Shown here: positions 1 through 6,341 of the stretch, piece by piece
How the letters are laid out: every line of letters begins with the position of its first letter
Numbering within the stretch: the first letter of the stretch is position 1
Assembly: GCA_020217265.1 (NCBI GenBank)
Contig: JAIWOS010000191.1
Location: 1-11,974, forward strand
From: Thiobacillus sp.
Lineage (GTDB): Bacteria; Pseudomonadota; Gammaproteobacteria; Burkholderiales; Thiobacillaceae
Direction: 5' to 3'
DNA length: 11,974 nt
Notes under the pieces: model-generated
Databases searched by the model: none
Told to the model about the DNA's origin: nothing
Seen by the model: only the letters and a program-made list of their open reading frames with translations
Translations under genes and position numbers: made by a program

Positions 1-321
1 AAAGGCGCGCGAGCGGCCGCCCGCATCGATGACGCGGCGCAGGATCAGCGTGTCGTCTTCCACGGCGAAGCCGGCGGCGTCGAGCCAGCCGGCCAGCGCG
101 GGCAAGGCGGCGATGTCGAATTCCGCCGCGATTTCGGCGCGTGCCGCACCCGGCCGCACCACGCCGCCTTCGGCGCGGTCGCCCAGCGCCAGCGCCAGCG
201 CGTCGATGAGAATCGACTTGCCGGCGCCGGTTTCGCCGGTGAGCACGGTCAGCCCCGGTTCGAAATCGAGATCGACGGCTTCGGCCAGCAGGTAGTTGCG
301 AATGGAAAGATGCCTGAGCAT
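1..321 (-). CDS. recN: RecN, DNA double-strand-break repair ATPase (N-terminal 107 residues, runs off window)
   Basis: RecN is a cytoplasmic SMC-like ATPase that acts early in recombinational repair of double-strand breaks. Only the N-terminal head is present: it opens MLRHLSIRNYLL and carries a Walker A motif GETGAGKS at residues 29-36, followed by the LIDALALALGDRA helix typical of RecN. The usual family length is about 550 residues, so roughly four fifths lies beyond the left edge. The chosen ATG is 7 bp after the stop of nadK on the same strand, which suggests co-transcription; nadK-recN adjacency is common in proteobacteria. The reading frame is open to the window edge with no sign of damage. 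The family call is firm because of the Walker A context and the neighbour; the coiled coil, signature motif and Walker B are not visible. Confidence 0.93.
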   Translation of the reverse strand, partial: MLRHLSIRNYLLAEAVDLDFEPGLTVLTGETGAGKSILIDALALALGDRAEGGVVRPGAARAEIAAEFDIAALPALAGWLDAAGFAVEDDTLILRRVIDAGGRSRAF

Positions 322-328
322 GGCCCGC

Positions 329-1201
329 TCAAAGTTTCTTGCCCCAGTGCAGCTTCTGCCGCAGCGTGTCGTAGTAGCTGTAGGAATGCGGATGCAGCAG
401 GGTGACTGGGCGGCTGGCACGGGTGATCCACACGTGATCGCCGCTCATCAGATCGAAGTGAAGCTGGCCGTCGAAATGCACGCGTGCGTCGTCGGCATAG
501 GTGAGGTTCAGCTCGATGCGCGAATGGCTGCTCACCACGATGGGCCGCGCCGACAGCGTGTGCGGACAGATCGGCACCAGCGCCACCGCTTCCAGCGTGG
601 GATGCACGATGGGGCCGCCGGCCGACAGCGCATACGCCGTGGTGCCGGTGGGGCTGGTCACCACCAGCCCGTCGGCGCGCTGGCTGTAGACGAACTCGCT
701 GTTGATCGCGATTTCCAGGTCGATCAGCCGGCCGGAGCCACCCTTGCCAACGACCACGTCGTTGAACGCGGTAGCCTCGAACACGCGTTCGCCGTTGCGG
801 CGGATCTGGCCATTGAGCAGGATGCGCTCCTCGGCGACGTACTGGCCCGACAGGATTTCCGCCATCGCATCGAACATGTCGTCCACCGTGATGTCGGTGA
901 GGAAGCCGAGCCGGCCCTGGTTGATGCCGATCAGCGGCGTGCTGTGCGACGCCAGTTCGCGCGCGATCGACAGCATGGTGCCGTCGCCGCCCATCACCGC
1001 CACCACGTCGGACTCGGCCGCCAGCTCGTGCAGATTGCGGTGCGGGCAGTCCTGGATGTTCAGCCGCTCGGCCGTCTGGCTGGCCAGCATCACCTCGTGG
1101 CCGCGCCCGCGCAGGAACTCGCCCAGCTTGCAGACGGAATCGTGCATCCCGGGATTGTCGTACTTGCCGACCAGGCCGACAGTGTGGAAAGGCGTTTGCA
1201 T
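329..1201 (-). CDS. nadK: NAD kinase
   Basis: This enzyme phosphorylates NAD+ to NADP+ with ATP or polyphosphate in the cytoplasm, the only route to NADP. The 290-residue product matches the usual family length. It has the GGDGT motif at residues 71-75 with the flanking MLSIAREL helix, the [10 protein letters not shown] segment at 94-103, and the glycine/threonine-rich NAD-binding motif [15 protein letters not shown] at 182-196. The start ATG has no recognisable Shine-Dalgarno. A TATAAT box ends 8 nt upstream, so the mRNA may begin at or within a few bases of the start codon. recN follows 7 bp downstream; hrcA diverges from the other side. No odd residues are seen in the catalytic motifs. Confidence 0.97.
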   Translation of the reverse strand: MQTPFHTVGLVGKYDNPGMHDSVCKLGEFLRGRGHEVMLASQTAERLNIQDCPHRNLHELAAESDVVAVMGGDGTMLSIARELASHSTPLIGINQGRLGFLTDITVDDMFDAMAEILSGQYVAEERILLNGQIRRNGERVFEATAFNDVVVGKGGSGRLIDLEIAINSEFVYSQRADGLVVTSPTGTTAYALSAGGPIVHPTLEAVALVPICPHTLSARPIVVSSHSRIELNLTYADDARVHFDGQLHFDLMSGDHVWITRASRPVTLLHPHSYSYYDTLRQKLHWGKKL

Positions 1202-1209
1202 GGGCGTGG

Positions 1210-1215
1210 ATTATA
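1210..1215 (-). promoter_or_regulatory. Putative -10 box of nadK (near-leaderless)
   Basis: A perfect TATAAT reads on the minus strand, ending 8 nt before the nadK ATG. With the usual 6-8 nt from -10 box to start point, transcription would begin 0-4 nt before the ATG. No convincing -35 hexamer is seen about 17 bp upstream (CCGAAA at that place), so strength is uncertain. Confidence 0.5.
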
Positions 1216-1287
1216 AGGGGCTCCCGGCCGGGTTTCGGGATTCGGCACGATTTACCCCTGCACGCCCACTGCCGCATTGCGGCGCCT

Positions 1288-1293
1288 TATAAT
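1288..1293 (+). promoter_or_regulatory. Putative -10 box of hrcA (leaderless)
   Basis: A perfect TATAAT lies 6 nt before the hrcA ATG, and no Shine-Dalgarno fits between them. The expected start point is the A of the ATG itself, which would make the transcript leaderless. The -35 position holds CCCACT, a poor match. No CIRCE operator (TTAGCACTC-N9-GAGTGCTAA) is present, so autoregulation by HrcA is not supported here. Confidence 0.5.
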
Positions 1294-1299
1294 TCATCC

Positions 1300-2316
1300 A
1301 TGCTCACCGAGCGCGCCCAAATCCTGCTGAAGACCCTGGTCGAACGGTACATCGCCGAAGGCGAGCCGGTGGGTTCGCGCACGCTGTCACGACACTCTGG
1401 CCTCGATCTGTCGCCCGCCAGCATCAGGAACGTGATGGCCGACCTGGAGGAGATGGGCTTTGTCGCCAGCCCGCACACTTCGGCCGGCCGGGTGCCGACG
1501 CCGCGCGGCTACCGCTTCTTCGTAGACACCCTGCTCACCGTGCGGCCGCTTGCGCAGTTGGAAGTCTCCCAGCTCGAAAGCCAGCTTGCCCCCGCCGACC
1601 CGCAACGCCTGATCGCGCAGGCCTCGACGCTGCTGTCCGATCTCTCCCGCTTCGCCGGCCTGGTGATGACGCCGCGCCGCAACCCGGCCTTCCGCCAGAT
1701 CGAGTTTCTCAGCCTGTCGGAAAAACGCATCCTGCTCATCATCGTGACGATGGAAGGAGAAGTGGAAAACCGCGTCATCCTCACCGACACGCCCTACTCC
1801 GCCTCGGCACTCACCGAGGCCGCGAACTATTTCAACCAGAACTTCGCCGGCCACCGCTTCGACCAGGTGCGCGCCAAACTGCGCGACGAGCTCGGCCGCA
1901 TGCGCGACGACATTACGCGCCTGATGACCGCGGCGGTGGACGCCGGCAGCCAGGCGCTCGACGCCAGCCAGGACACCGTGGTGGTCTCGGGCAGCCGCAA
2001 GCTCCTGGACGTGGAAGAACTCTCCAGCAACATGGGCAACCTGCGCCGTCTGTTCGACGCCTTCGAGCAGAAGACCGGCCTTTTGCAGCTGCTCGACCAG
2101 TCGCGCAGCGCCGCCGGTGTGCAGATCTTCATCGGCGGCGAATCCGAGCTGCTGCCGCTGGACGAATGCAGCCTCGTCACCGCCCCCTATTCGGTCGACG
2201 GCCAGGTCGTGGGCACGCTCGGCGTCGTCGGCCCCACCCGCATGGCGTACGAACGCGTCGTTCCCATCGTCGACATCACCGCCAAACTATTATCGAGTGC
2301 GCTTTCGCATCACTGA
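1300..2316 (+). CDS. hrcA: Heat-inducible transcription repressor HrcA
   Basis: HrcA is a dimeric repressor that binds CIRCE operators upstream of groESL/dnaK-type chaperone operons and needs GroEL to stay folded. The 338-residue product has the normal family length. The N-terminal winged-helix domain spans about residues 1-75 and includes the signatures [14 protein letters not shown] (17-30), [17 protein letters not shown] (38-54) and [18 protein letters not shown] (59-76). A GAF-like domain follows, ending with IFIGGES (276-282) and [18 protein letters not shown] (308-325). The ATG at 1300 starts directly on the conserved N-terminus, so no other start is needed. The TGA stop shares its A with the hemH ATG, which predicts translational coupling. 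The chaperone genes it controls are not in the window. Confidence 0.97.
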   Translation: MLTERAQILLKTLVERYIAEGEPVGSRTLSRHSGLDLSPASIRNVMADLEEMGFVASPHTSAGRVPTPRGYRFFVDTLLTVRPLAQLEVSQLESQLAPADPQRLIAQASTLLSDLSRFAGLVMTPRRNPAFRQIEFLSLSEKRILLIIVTMEGEVENRVILTDTPYSASALTEAANYFNQNFAGHRFDQVRAKLRDELGRMRDDITRLMTAAVDAGSQALDASQDTVVVSGSRKLLDVEELSSNMGNLRRLFDAFEQKTGLLQLLDQSRSAAGVQIFIGGESELLPLDECSLVTAPYSVDGQVVGTLGVVGPTRMAYERVVPIVDITAKLLSSALSHH

Positions 2317-3419
2317 TGACCTATCTCACAGAACCCGGGTACACCCACGGACAGGCGAGCAAAACCGGCATCCTCCTGATCAATCTCGGCACGCCCGAAG
2401 CACCGACTGCGCAGGCGCTCAGGCCCTACCTCAAGCAATTCCTTTCCGATCCGCGGGTGGTGGAAATTCCGCGTGCGGTCTGGTGGCTGATCCTCAACGG
2501 CATCATCCTCAACACCCGGCCGAGAAAATCCGCCGAGAAGTACGCCGCGATCTGGACCGCCGACGGTTCTCCACTGAAGGTGCACACCGAAAAGCAGGCC
2601 AAGCTGCTCAAGGGCTGGCTCGGCGAGAAGGTCGCCTCACCCTTCCAGGTCGAGTACGCCATGCGTTATGGCGCGCCCTCCATTCCCGACACGCTCGCGC
2701 GGATGAAAGCCGATGGCTGCGACCGCATCCTGCTGCTGCCGGCCTACCCGCAGTACGCCGCATCGTCCACCGCCACCGCCTTCGACATGGCCTTCGGCTG
2801 GCTGCAGCAAACACGCAACCAGCCGGCGCTGCGCACCGTCAAGCACTACCACGACCACCCCGCCTACATTCAGGCGCTGGCCGCCAACATCCGCGACACC
2901 TGGCAAATGCACGGCCGCCCCGACGTGCTGCTGATGAGCTTTCACGGCGTGCCGAAATACACCCTGGATAAAGGCGACCCCTACCACTGCGAATGCCAGA
3001 AGACCGGGCGGCTGCTGGCCGAAGCGCTCGGGCTCGAAGCAAAGCAGTTCCGCATCACTTTCCAGTCGCGTTTCGGCAAGGCGGAGTGGCTGCAACCCTA
3101 CACCGACAGGACGCTGGCTGCGCTTGGCCGGGAAGGGGTCGGGCGCGTCGATGTCGTCGCCCCGGGCTTCACCGCGGACTGCCTTGAGACGCTGGAGGAA
3201 CTGGCGATGGAAGGCCGCGAAACCTTCCTCACCGCAGGTGGCCGGGAATTCCGCTACATCCCTGCGCTCAACGAACATCCGCAATGGATAGACGCGCTCG
3301 GCCGCATCGCCCTCGACAACCTGGGCGGCTGGGTGAGCGAAACCTGGGATCGCGAAGCCGAAGCGCACGCGCGCGAAGCGACCCGGACGCGCGCACTGCA
3401 AGCCGGTGCCAACCGATAA
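2316..3419 (+). CDS. hemH: Ferrochelatase
   Basis: Ferrochelatase inserts Fe2+ into protoporphyrin IX, the last step of heme synthesis. The start chosen is the ATG overlapping the hrcA stop by one base; it gives 367 residues, right for betaproteobacterial enzymes. The frame is open further upstream, but that part lies inside hrcA and has arginine-rich shadow composition. Visible motifs are [11 protein letters not shown] (20-30), [18 protein letters not shown] (140-157), SFHGVP (208-213) with the presumed metal-binding His210, and [13 protein letters not shown] (284-296) with the acidic residue at Glu291 that corresponds to the conserved porphyrin/metal-site Glu. No N-terminal signal is present, and the last 20-odd residues are a basic, low-conservation tail. 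A terminator begins inside its stop codon. Heme made here would be needed by FccA downstream. Confidence 0.97.
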   Translation: MTYLTEPGYTHGQASKTGILLINLGTPEAPTAQALRPYLKQFLSDPRVVEIPRAVWWLILNGIILNTRPRKSAEKYAAIWTADGSPLKVHTEKQAKLLKGWLGEKVASPFQVEYAMRYGAPSIPDTLARMKADGCDRILLLPAYPQYAASSTATAFDMAFGWLQQTRNQPALRTVKHYHDHPAYIQALAANIRDTWQMHGRPDVLLMSFHGVPKYTLDKGDPYHCECQKTGRLLAEALGLEAKQFRITFQSRFGKAEWLQPYTDRTLAALGREGVGRVDVVAPGFTADCLETLEELAMEGRETFLTAGGREFRYIPALNEHPQWIDALGRIALDNLGGWVSETWDREAEAHAREATRTRALQAGANR

Positions 3420-3438
3420 ACCGCGCCCGGTTTTTTTT
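3418..3438 (+). terminator. Intrinsic terminator of hrcA-hemH
   Basis: AAACCG (3418-3423) pairs with CGGTTT (3428-3433) around the loop CGCC, followed by a run in which eight T occur in total. It starts within the hemH TAA stop codon. It separates the hrcA-hemH unit from the fcc unit. Confidence 0.88.
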
Positions 3439-3480
3439 GTCGAACACCCCGCAAACCCGCGCTATATAAGCGTTTGCTTG

Positions 3481-3509
3481 TTGACAGTAGTTTTTGCCTA
3501 CTGAATCAT
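3481..3509 (+). promoter_or_regulatory. Sigma-70 promoter of the fcc operon
   Basis: A perfect -35 TTGACA (3481-3486), a 17-bp spacer and a -10 AATCAT (3504-3509, four of six matches) predict a start near 3516. That would give a leader of about 131 nt before fccA, beginning almost exactly at the first conserved hairpin. The spacer carries an inverted repeat (separate entry). A small dyad CGCT-ATATA-AGCG lies at 3460-3472, just upstream of the -35. Confidence 0.65.
3485..3503. promoter_or_regulatory. Inverted repeat in the fcc promoter spacer, possible operator
   Basis: CAGTAG (3485-3490) and CTACTG (3498-3503) form a perfect 6-bp dyad separated by 7 bp, overlapping the end of the -35 box and abutting the -10 box. 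A dimeric regulator bound here would cover the core promoter. No known binding consensus was recognised. Confidence 0.4.
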
Positions 3510-3517
3510 GCGGGCAC

Positions 3518-3587
3518 CGCACGGGTAACCGAGAAACCCGTGTGCTTTTGATCGTGGCCTTTTCGTCAGGTAACCGAGAAACCTGGC
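3518..3587 (+). ncRNA. Tandem-hairpin leader motif of the fcc operon (candidate cis-regulatory RNA)
   Basis: Two hairpins share the identical 9-nt loop AACCGAGAA and the identical closing GGT/ACC pairs. Hairpin 1: stem 3518-3526 with 3536-3544 (9 bp including one G-U), loop 3527-3535. Hairpin 2: stem 3565-3571 with 3581-3587 (7 bp including one G-U), loop 3572-3580. Below the closing pairs the stems differ by compensating changes: G-C versus A-U, A-U versus U-G, and C-G versus G-C. The loops are 45 nt apart. The predicted transcript start (about 3516) lies just before hairpin 1. Conserved loops on varying stems suggest an RNA recognised by a protein or small molecule. I do not recognise it as a named riboswitch; the guanidine-II class also has two hairpins, but with ACGR loops. 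Confidence 0.6.
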
Positions 3588-3630
3588 CGCATTGGTCCAA
3601 ACTGGTGTCGTGCACACCACCCAACTCAAT

Positions 3631-3649
3631 CTCCTGGAGGAGTCTTATG
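3631..3649 (+). promoter_or_regulatory. Ribosome binding site of fccA inside a small hairpin
   Basis: A strong Shine-Dalgarno GGAGGAG (3636-3642) sits 4 nt before the ATG (6 nt if GGAGG is counted). Directly before it, CTCC (3631-3634) can pair with GGAG (3639-3642), and ACTC (3624-3627) can pair with GAGT (3640-3643). The site could therefore be masked. A further hairpin, TGGTGT with ACACCA, lies at 3603-3619. Confidence 0.5.
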
Positions 3650-3952
3650 ACATTCAAGACCATCGCCCTGTCGCTTGCGGCTTTTGCGGGTTTCGGTCTG
3701 GCGAGCGCGTCCCACGCCGCCGACATGCACATTCAAGTGATTTCGTCGACCTGCATGTCCTGCCATGGCCCCGGCGGCAAGAGCCTCGGCGCCATTCCCA
3801 GCATCGCCGGCCTCGACAAGGATTACTTCGTCAAACAGATGAAGGACTTCAAGTCCGGCGCTCGTCAGGGCACCATCATGAAGCGTCACGCCGCCGGCTA
3901 CACCGACGCTGAATACGAAGCCATGGGCGCGTACTTCGCGAGCCTGAAATAA
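3647..3952 (+). CDS. fccA: Monoheme cytochrome c, FccA-like subunit of flavocytochrome c sulfide dehydrogenase
   Basis: This small periplasmic c-type cytochrome would accept electrons from the flavoprotein encoded next to it and pass them to soluble cytochrome c. The ATG at 3647 has a strong Shine-Dalgarno and begins directly on a Sec signal peptide (hydrophobic residues 5-20, likely cleavage after SHA or SHAA, residues 22-25). The 101-residue precursor holds a single heme motif CMSCH at 36-40, followed by GPGGKS and the IPSIAGL turn of class I cytochromes. Met78 or Met93 may be the sixth heme ligand. The open frame extends upstream from a TTG at 3494, but that stretch overlaps the promoter -10 and the hairpins and is rejected. 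The gene ends 23 bp before fccB. The length fits the monoheme FccA type rather than the diheme 21-kDa type. An alternative name is SoxE. Confidence 0.88.
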   Translation: MTFKTIALSLAAFAGFGLASASHAADMHIQVISSTCMSCHGPGGKSLGAIPSIAGLDKDYFVKQMKDFKSGARQGTIMKRHAAGYTDAEYEAMGAYFASLK

Positions 3953-3975
3953 GTGAGCGTAAGGGAGACATGAAC

Positions 3976-5247
3976 ATGACTTTGAATCGTCGCGATTTTC
4001 TGAAAGTTTCCGGCGCAGGTGCCGCGGTGGCCCTGACCGGCTGCGCCACCCAGTCCGCCCCCACCGTTGCCAAGGCCAACCCGCACGTCGTCGTGGTCGG
4101 CGCGGGCTTCGGCGGCGCCACCTGCGCGAAGTACCTGCGCAAATGGGGCCCGAATATCCAGGTCACCCTGGTCGAGCCGAACGACAAGTTCGTTTCCTGC
4201 CCGATGTCCAACTGGGTGCTCGGCGGCATGAAAACCATGGACGACATCACCCACGGTTACGACAATCTGCCCAAGCACGGCATCAAGATGGTCAAGGACT
4301 ACGTGGTCGGCGTCGACACCTCGAACCGCGTGCTCAAGCTGAAATCCGGCGCCACGCTGAACTACGACCGCCTGGTGCTGGCGCCTGGCGTCGAAATCAT
4401 GACCGACTTCGTCAAGGGCTTCAAAGAAGCCGAGGCCGCCGGCAAGGTGGTTCACGCCTGGAAAGCCGGCCCGCAGACCGCCCTGCTGCGCAAGCAGCTC
4501 GAGGCCATGCCCGACGGCGGCGTGTTCGTCATGTCGGTGCCCGCGGCGCCCTACCGCTGCCCGCCCGGACCTTACGAGCGCGCCTGCCTGGTCGCCAACT
4601 ACTTCAAGAAGGCCAAGCCCAAGTCCAAGATCATCCTGCTCGACGGCAACCCCGATGTCGCCTCGAAGCCGGCCCTGTTCAAGGGTGTGTGGAACGACCA
4701 GTACAAGGGCATGATCGACTACCGCCCCAACAACCTGCCTTTCGCCGTGGACGGCAACAGCATGGTCGTCTCCACCGAATTCGACGACGTGAAGGGCGAT
4801 GTGCTGAACGTGGTGCCGCGCCAGAAGGCGGGCCAGGTCTGCGAACTGGCCGGCGTGCGCAACGACAGCAACGGTATCTGGTGCGCGGTCAACCTGGCCA
4901 CCTTCGAGTCGACTACCGTGCCCGGCGTCCACATCATCGGCGACTCGGTGCTGTCCAACCTGCCGAAATCCGGCCACATGGCGACCAACATGGCCAAGGT
5001 CTGCGCGGCAGCCATCGTCGAGTTGTTCGCGGGCCGCCAGCCCGACCCGATTCCGGTCGTCGCCAACACCTGCTACTCGGCCGTCTCCGACTCGCAGTCG
5101 GGCTATGTGGCCAACGTGTTCCGCTTCGACAAGGAAAAGGGCTACGTGTCGCAACCCGAGGGCGGCGCCACGGCCAAGGGCGACGACTTGAACTTTGCCT
5201 ACAACGAGTCCTGGGCTCAAAACATCTGGGCTGAAGTGCTCGGCTGA
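3976..5247 (+). CDS. fccB: Flavocytochrome c sulfide dehydrogenase, FAD subunit
   Basis: The flavoprotein oxidises sulfide to sulfur/polysulfide in the periplasm and reduces the FccA heme. The 423-residue product starts with a Tat motif NRRDFLK (4-10) and a hydrophobic stretch. VVVVGAGFGG (38-47) is the FAD-binding Rossmann motif. Cys75 in FVSCPMSN matches the cysteine that binds FAD covalently in the family. Cys195 (YRCPPGPYE) and Cys366 (NTCYS) fit the redox-active disulfide, and IIGDSV (320-325) is the second FAD motif. Start choice: the ATG at 3970 is in frame but only 2 nt after GGGAG, whereas the ATG at 3976 is 8 nt after it and is preferred. Oddity: the Tat signal ends in LTGC (20-23), a plausible lipobox. 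It shares one transcript with fccA and ends before a strong terminator. SoxF is the equivalent name. Confidence 0.93.
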   Translation: MTLNRRDFLKVSGAGAAVALTGCATQSAPTVAKANPHVVVVGAGFGGATCAKYLRKWGPNIQVTLVEPNDKFVSCPMSNWVLGGMKTMDDITHGYDNLPKHGIKMVKDYVVGVDTSNRVLKLKSGATLNYDRLVLAPGVEIMTDFVKGFKEAEAAGKVVHAWKAGPQTALLRKQLEAMPDGGVFVMSVPAAPYRCPPGPYERACLVANYFKKAKPKSKIILLDGNPDVASKPALFKGVWNDQYKGMIDYRPNNLPFAVDGNSMVVSTEFDDVKGDVLNVVPRQKAGQVCELAGVRNDSNGIWCAVNLATFESTTVPGVHIIGDSVLSNLPKSGHMATNMAKVCAAAIVELFAGRQPDPIPVVANTCYSAVSDSQSGYVANVFRFDKEKGYVSQPEGGATAKGDDLNFAYNESWAQNIWAEVLG

Positions 5248-5266
5248 TCACTTTGACTCGGGCATG

Positions 5267-5292
5267 AAAACGGGGCTTCGGCCCCGTTTTTT
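5267..5292 (+). terminator. Intrinsic terminator of fccAB
   Basis: AAAACGGGGC (5267-5276) pairs perfectly with GCCCCGTTTT (5281-5290) around a UUCG tetraloop and is followed by more T. It lies 20 bp after the fccB stop and closes the fcc transcription unit. The A run before the stem may also let it act on the convergent minus-strand gene. Confidence 0.95.
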
Positions 5293-5294
5293 AT

Positions 5295-5309
5295 GCTGGG
5301 ATTCCCAGC
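5295..5309. repeat. Short palindrome after the fccAB terminator
   Basis: GCTGGGA and TCCCAGC form a perfect 7-bp dyad around a single T, three bases after the terminator. No T tract follows. It may be a back-up termination or mRNA-stability structure; no function is shown by the sequence. Confidence 0.35.
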
Positions 5310-5337
5310 TCTGACGAACCAGCCTATAGCTGAAATC

Positions 5338-5355
5338 AAGGTGATTCATCACCTT
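5338..5355. repeat. Inverted repeat at the 3' end of the methyltransferase gene
   Basis: AAGGTGA (5338-5344) and TCACCTT (5349-5355) form a 7-bp stem with loop TTCA. It spans the stop codon of the minus-strand methyltransferase gene. Read on the minus strand it is followed by only a weak T-containing stretch, so it is at best a poor terminator. Confidence 0.35.
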
Positions 5356-6194
5356 TCGCCGCAAATCGTAACGGCAGACCACCCGAAGCGGACTTTCCCC
5401 TCACGTGTCGCTTGCTGCGCGAGATCGCGCACCGTTTGTCCGATTCGGTCGCGCGTCGTCGCATCGGCCAGGGTCAGGCCCGCGACCACGGGCGCCGCGA
5501 TCTCGGTCATGAATGTCCAGTACTGCGCGGCGTCGGCGAATTCGACGACGCCGGAAATTTCGTTTTCCGCGACATTGCCAAGACCTGCCTGTCGATAGGC
5601 ACGCGCCATGAGCCCCGGCTCGGCACAACGGAACAGGCCGGGCGCGCCTGGGGCTGCGGGCGGCAGCGCCACATTGGCCGCAATCGTTCGCATGATCGTG
5701 GTGGCCCAGGGGTTCTTCTCGGGCGCCCCCCAGACTGCCGCGCAGATGCGCGCGCCGGGTTTGGCGACGCGAACCATTTCGTCCAGGCTGACGCGCACAT
5801 CGGGGAAGAACATGAATCCGAAACGGCACATGACCGCATCGAAGCTGTTGTCGCCGAAGGGCAGCGCACCGGCATCGCACTGCCGGGTTTCCACGTTTTC
5901 GATACCGCGCTGCCTTGCGTTGTCGGCAGCGACTTCGAGCATGGCATCGGAGAGGTCGGTGATGACGACCTTGCCCGCGGGCACCCGGCTCGCCGCTGTC
6001 AGGCCGGGTTCCCCGGTTCCGGCGGCGATGTCCAGCACCTGTGCGGCGGGCCCAAGCCGCGCGCCCTGGATGAGCGCCTCGCCCACCGGGGCGATCCAGC
6101 GCTGAACCAGCGCGTCCCATTTTTTCCATCCCGCCGAAAACGTGTCCCAGGTCTGGCGCTGCTGGTCCCGGATCTCTTCAAGTTGCGCGTCCAT
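5349..6194 (-). CDS. Class I SAM-dependent methyltransferase, substrate unknown
   Basis: The 281-residue product has the Methyltransf_11/UbiE-like fold pattern. Motif I is VLDIAAGTGEPG at 53-64, the acidic residue after strand 2 is in VITDLSDAML (77-86), RQCDAGALPFGDNSFDAV (104-121) covers motifs II/III, and FFPDV and VRVAKPGARI follow at 129-150. The N-terminal helix (WDTFSAGWKKWDALVQRW, 16-33) resembles small-molecule methyltransferases rather than RNA or protein methylases. The start ATG has a good GGGAG 5 nt upstream. It stands alone, convergent with fccB and 147 bp after folA, so context gives no substrate. It is not UbiE itself by sequence impression, and no gene symbol is justified. 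Domain assignment is firm; function is unknown. Confidence 0.85.
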   Translation of the reverse strand: MDAQLEEIRDQQRQTWDTFSAGWKKWDALVQRWIAPVGEALIQGARLGPAAQVLDIAAGTGEPGLTAASRVPAGKVVITDLSDAMLEVAADNARQRGIENVETRQCDAGALPFGDNSFDAVMCRFGFMFFPDVRVSLDEMVRVAKPGARICAAVWGAPEKNPWATTIMRTIAANVALPPAAPGAPGLFRCAEPGLMARAYRQAGLGNVAENEISGVVEFADAAQYWTFMTEIAAPVVAGLTLADATTRDRIGQTVRDLAQQATREGKVRFGWSAVTICGER

Positions 6195-6208
6195 GGCATC
6201 TCCCTAAG

Positions 6209-6253
6209 CTTTCCCCGTAGCTAGGGTTATAGCATCTGCGGCATCGGGGAAAG
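6209..6253. promoter_or_regulatory. 9-bp inverted repeat upstream of the methyltransferase, possible operator or leader stem
   Basis: CTTTCCCCG (6209-6217) and CGGGGAAAG (6245-6253) are perfect reverse complements 27 bp apart, just upstream of the methyltransferase ribosome binding site. A TATAAC (minus strand, 6231-6226) lies between the arms and could be the -10 box, but no good -35 is seen. Nothing else was recognised in the 6195-6341 gap. Confidence 0.4.
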
Positions 6254-6341
6254 ATTTACCGGAGGACGGGCAGCCGGCTGAGGCGCAGCAGACGCAACGC
6301 CCGGCCAAATTCGGTGACGGCTCCCTGCTTCGAGCGTCGGG

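Noticed and set aside
1202..1299. CIRCE operator near hrcA
   Set aside because: No TTAGCACTC-N9-GAGTGCTAA or close variant is present.
2166..2315. Upstream extension of hemH into hrcA
   Set aside because: Arginine/histidine-rich shadow of hrcA; the conserved ferrochelatase N-terminus begins just after the ATG at 2316.
3518..3587. Guanidine-II (mini-ykkC) riboswitch or a CRISPR-like repeat for the twin hairpins
   Set aside because: The loops are AACCGAGAA, not ACGR, and only two copies exist with differing stems and no regular spacer array.
3494..3646. N-terminal extension of the cytochrome gene from a TTG
   Set aside because: It would start inside the promoter spacer and run through the hairpins; the ATG at 3647 has a strong Shine-Dalgarno and a signal peptide.
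3898..5220. Minus-strand open frame of 440 codons opposite fccB
   Set aside because: Shadow frame of GC-rich codon usage; the plus strand shows all FccB motifs.
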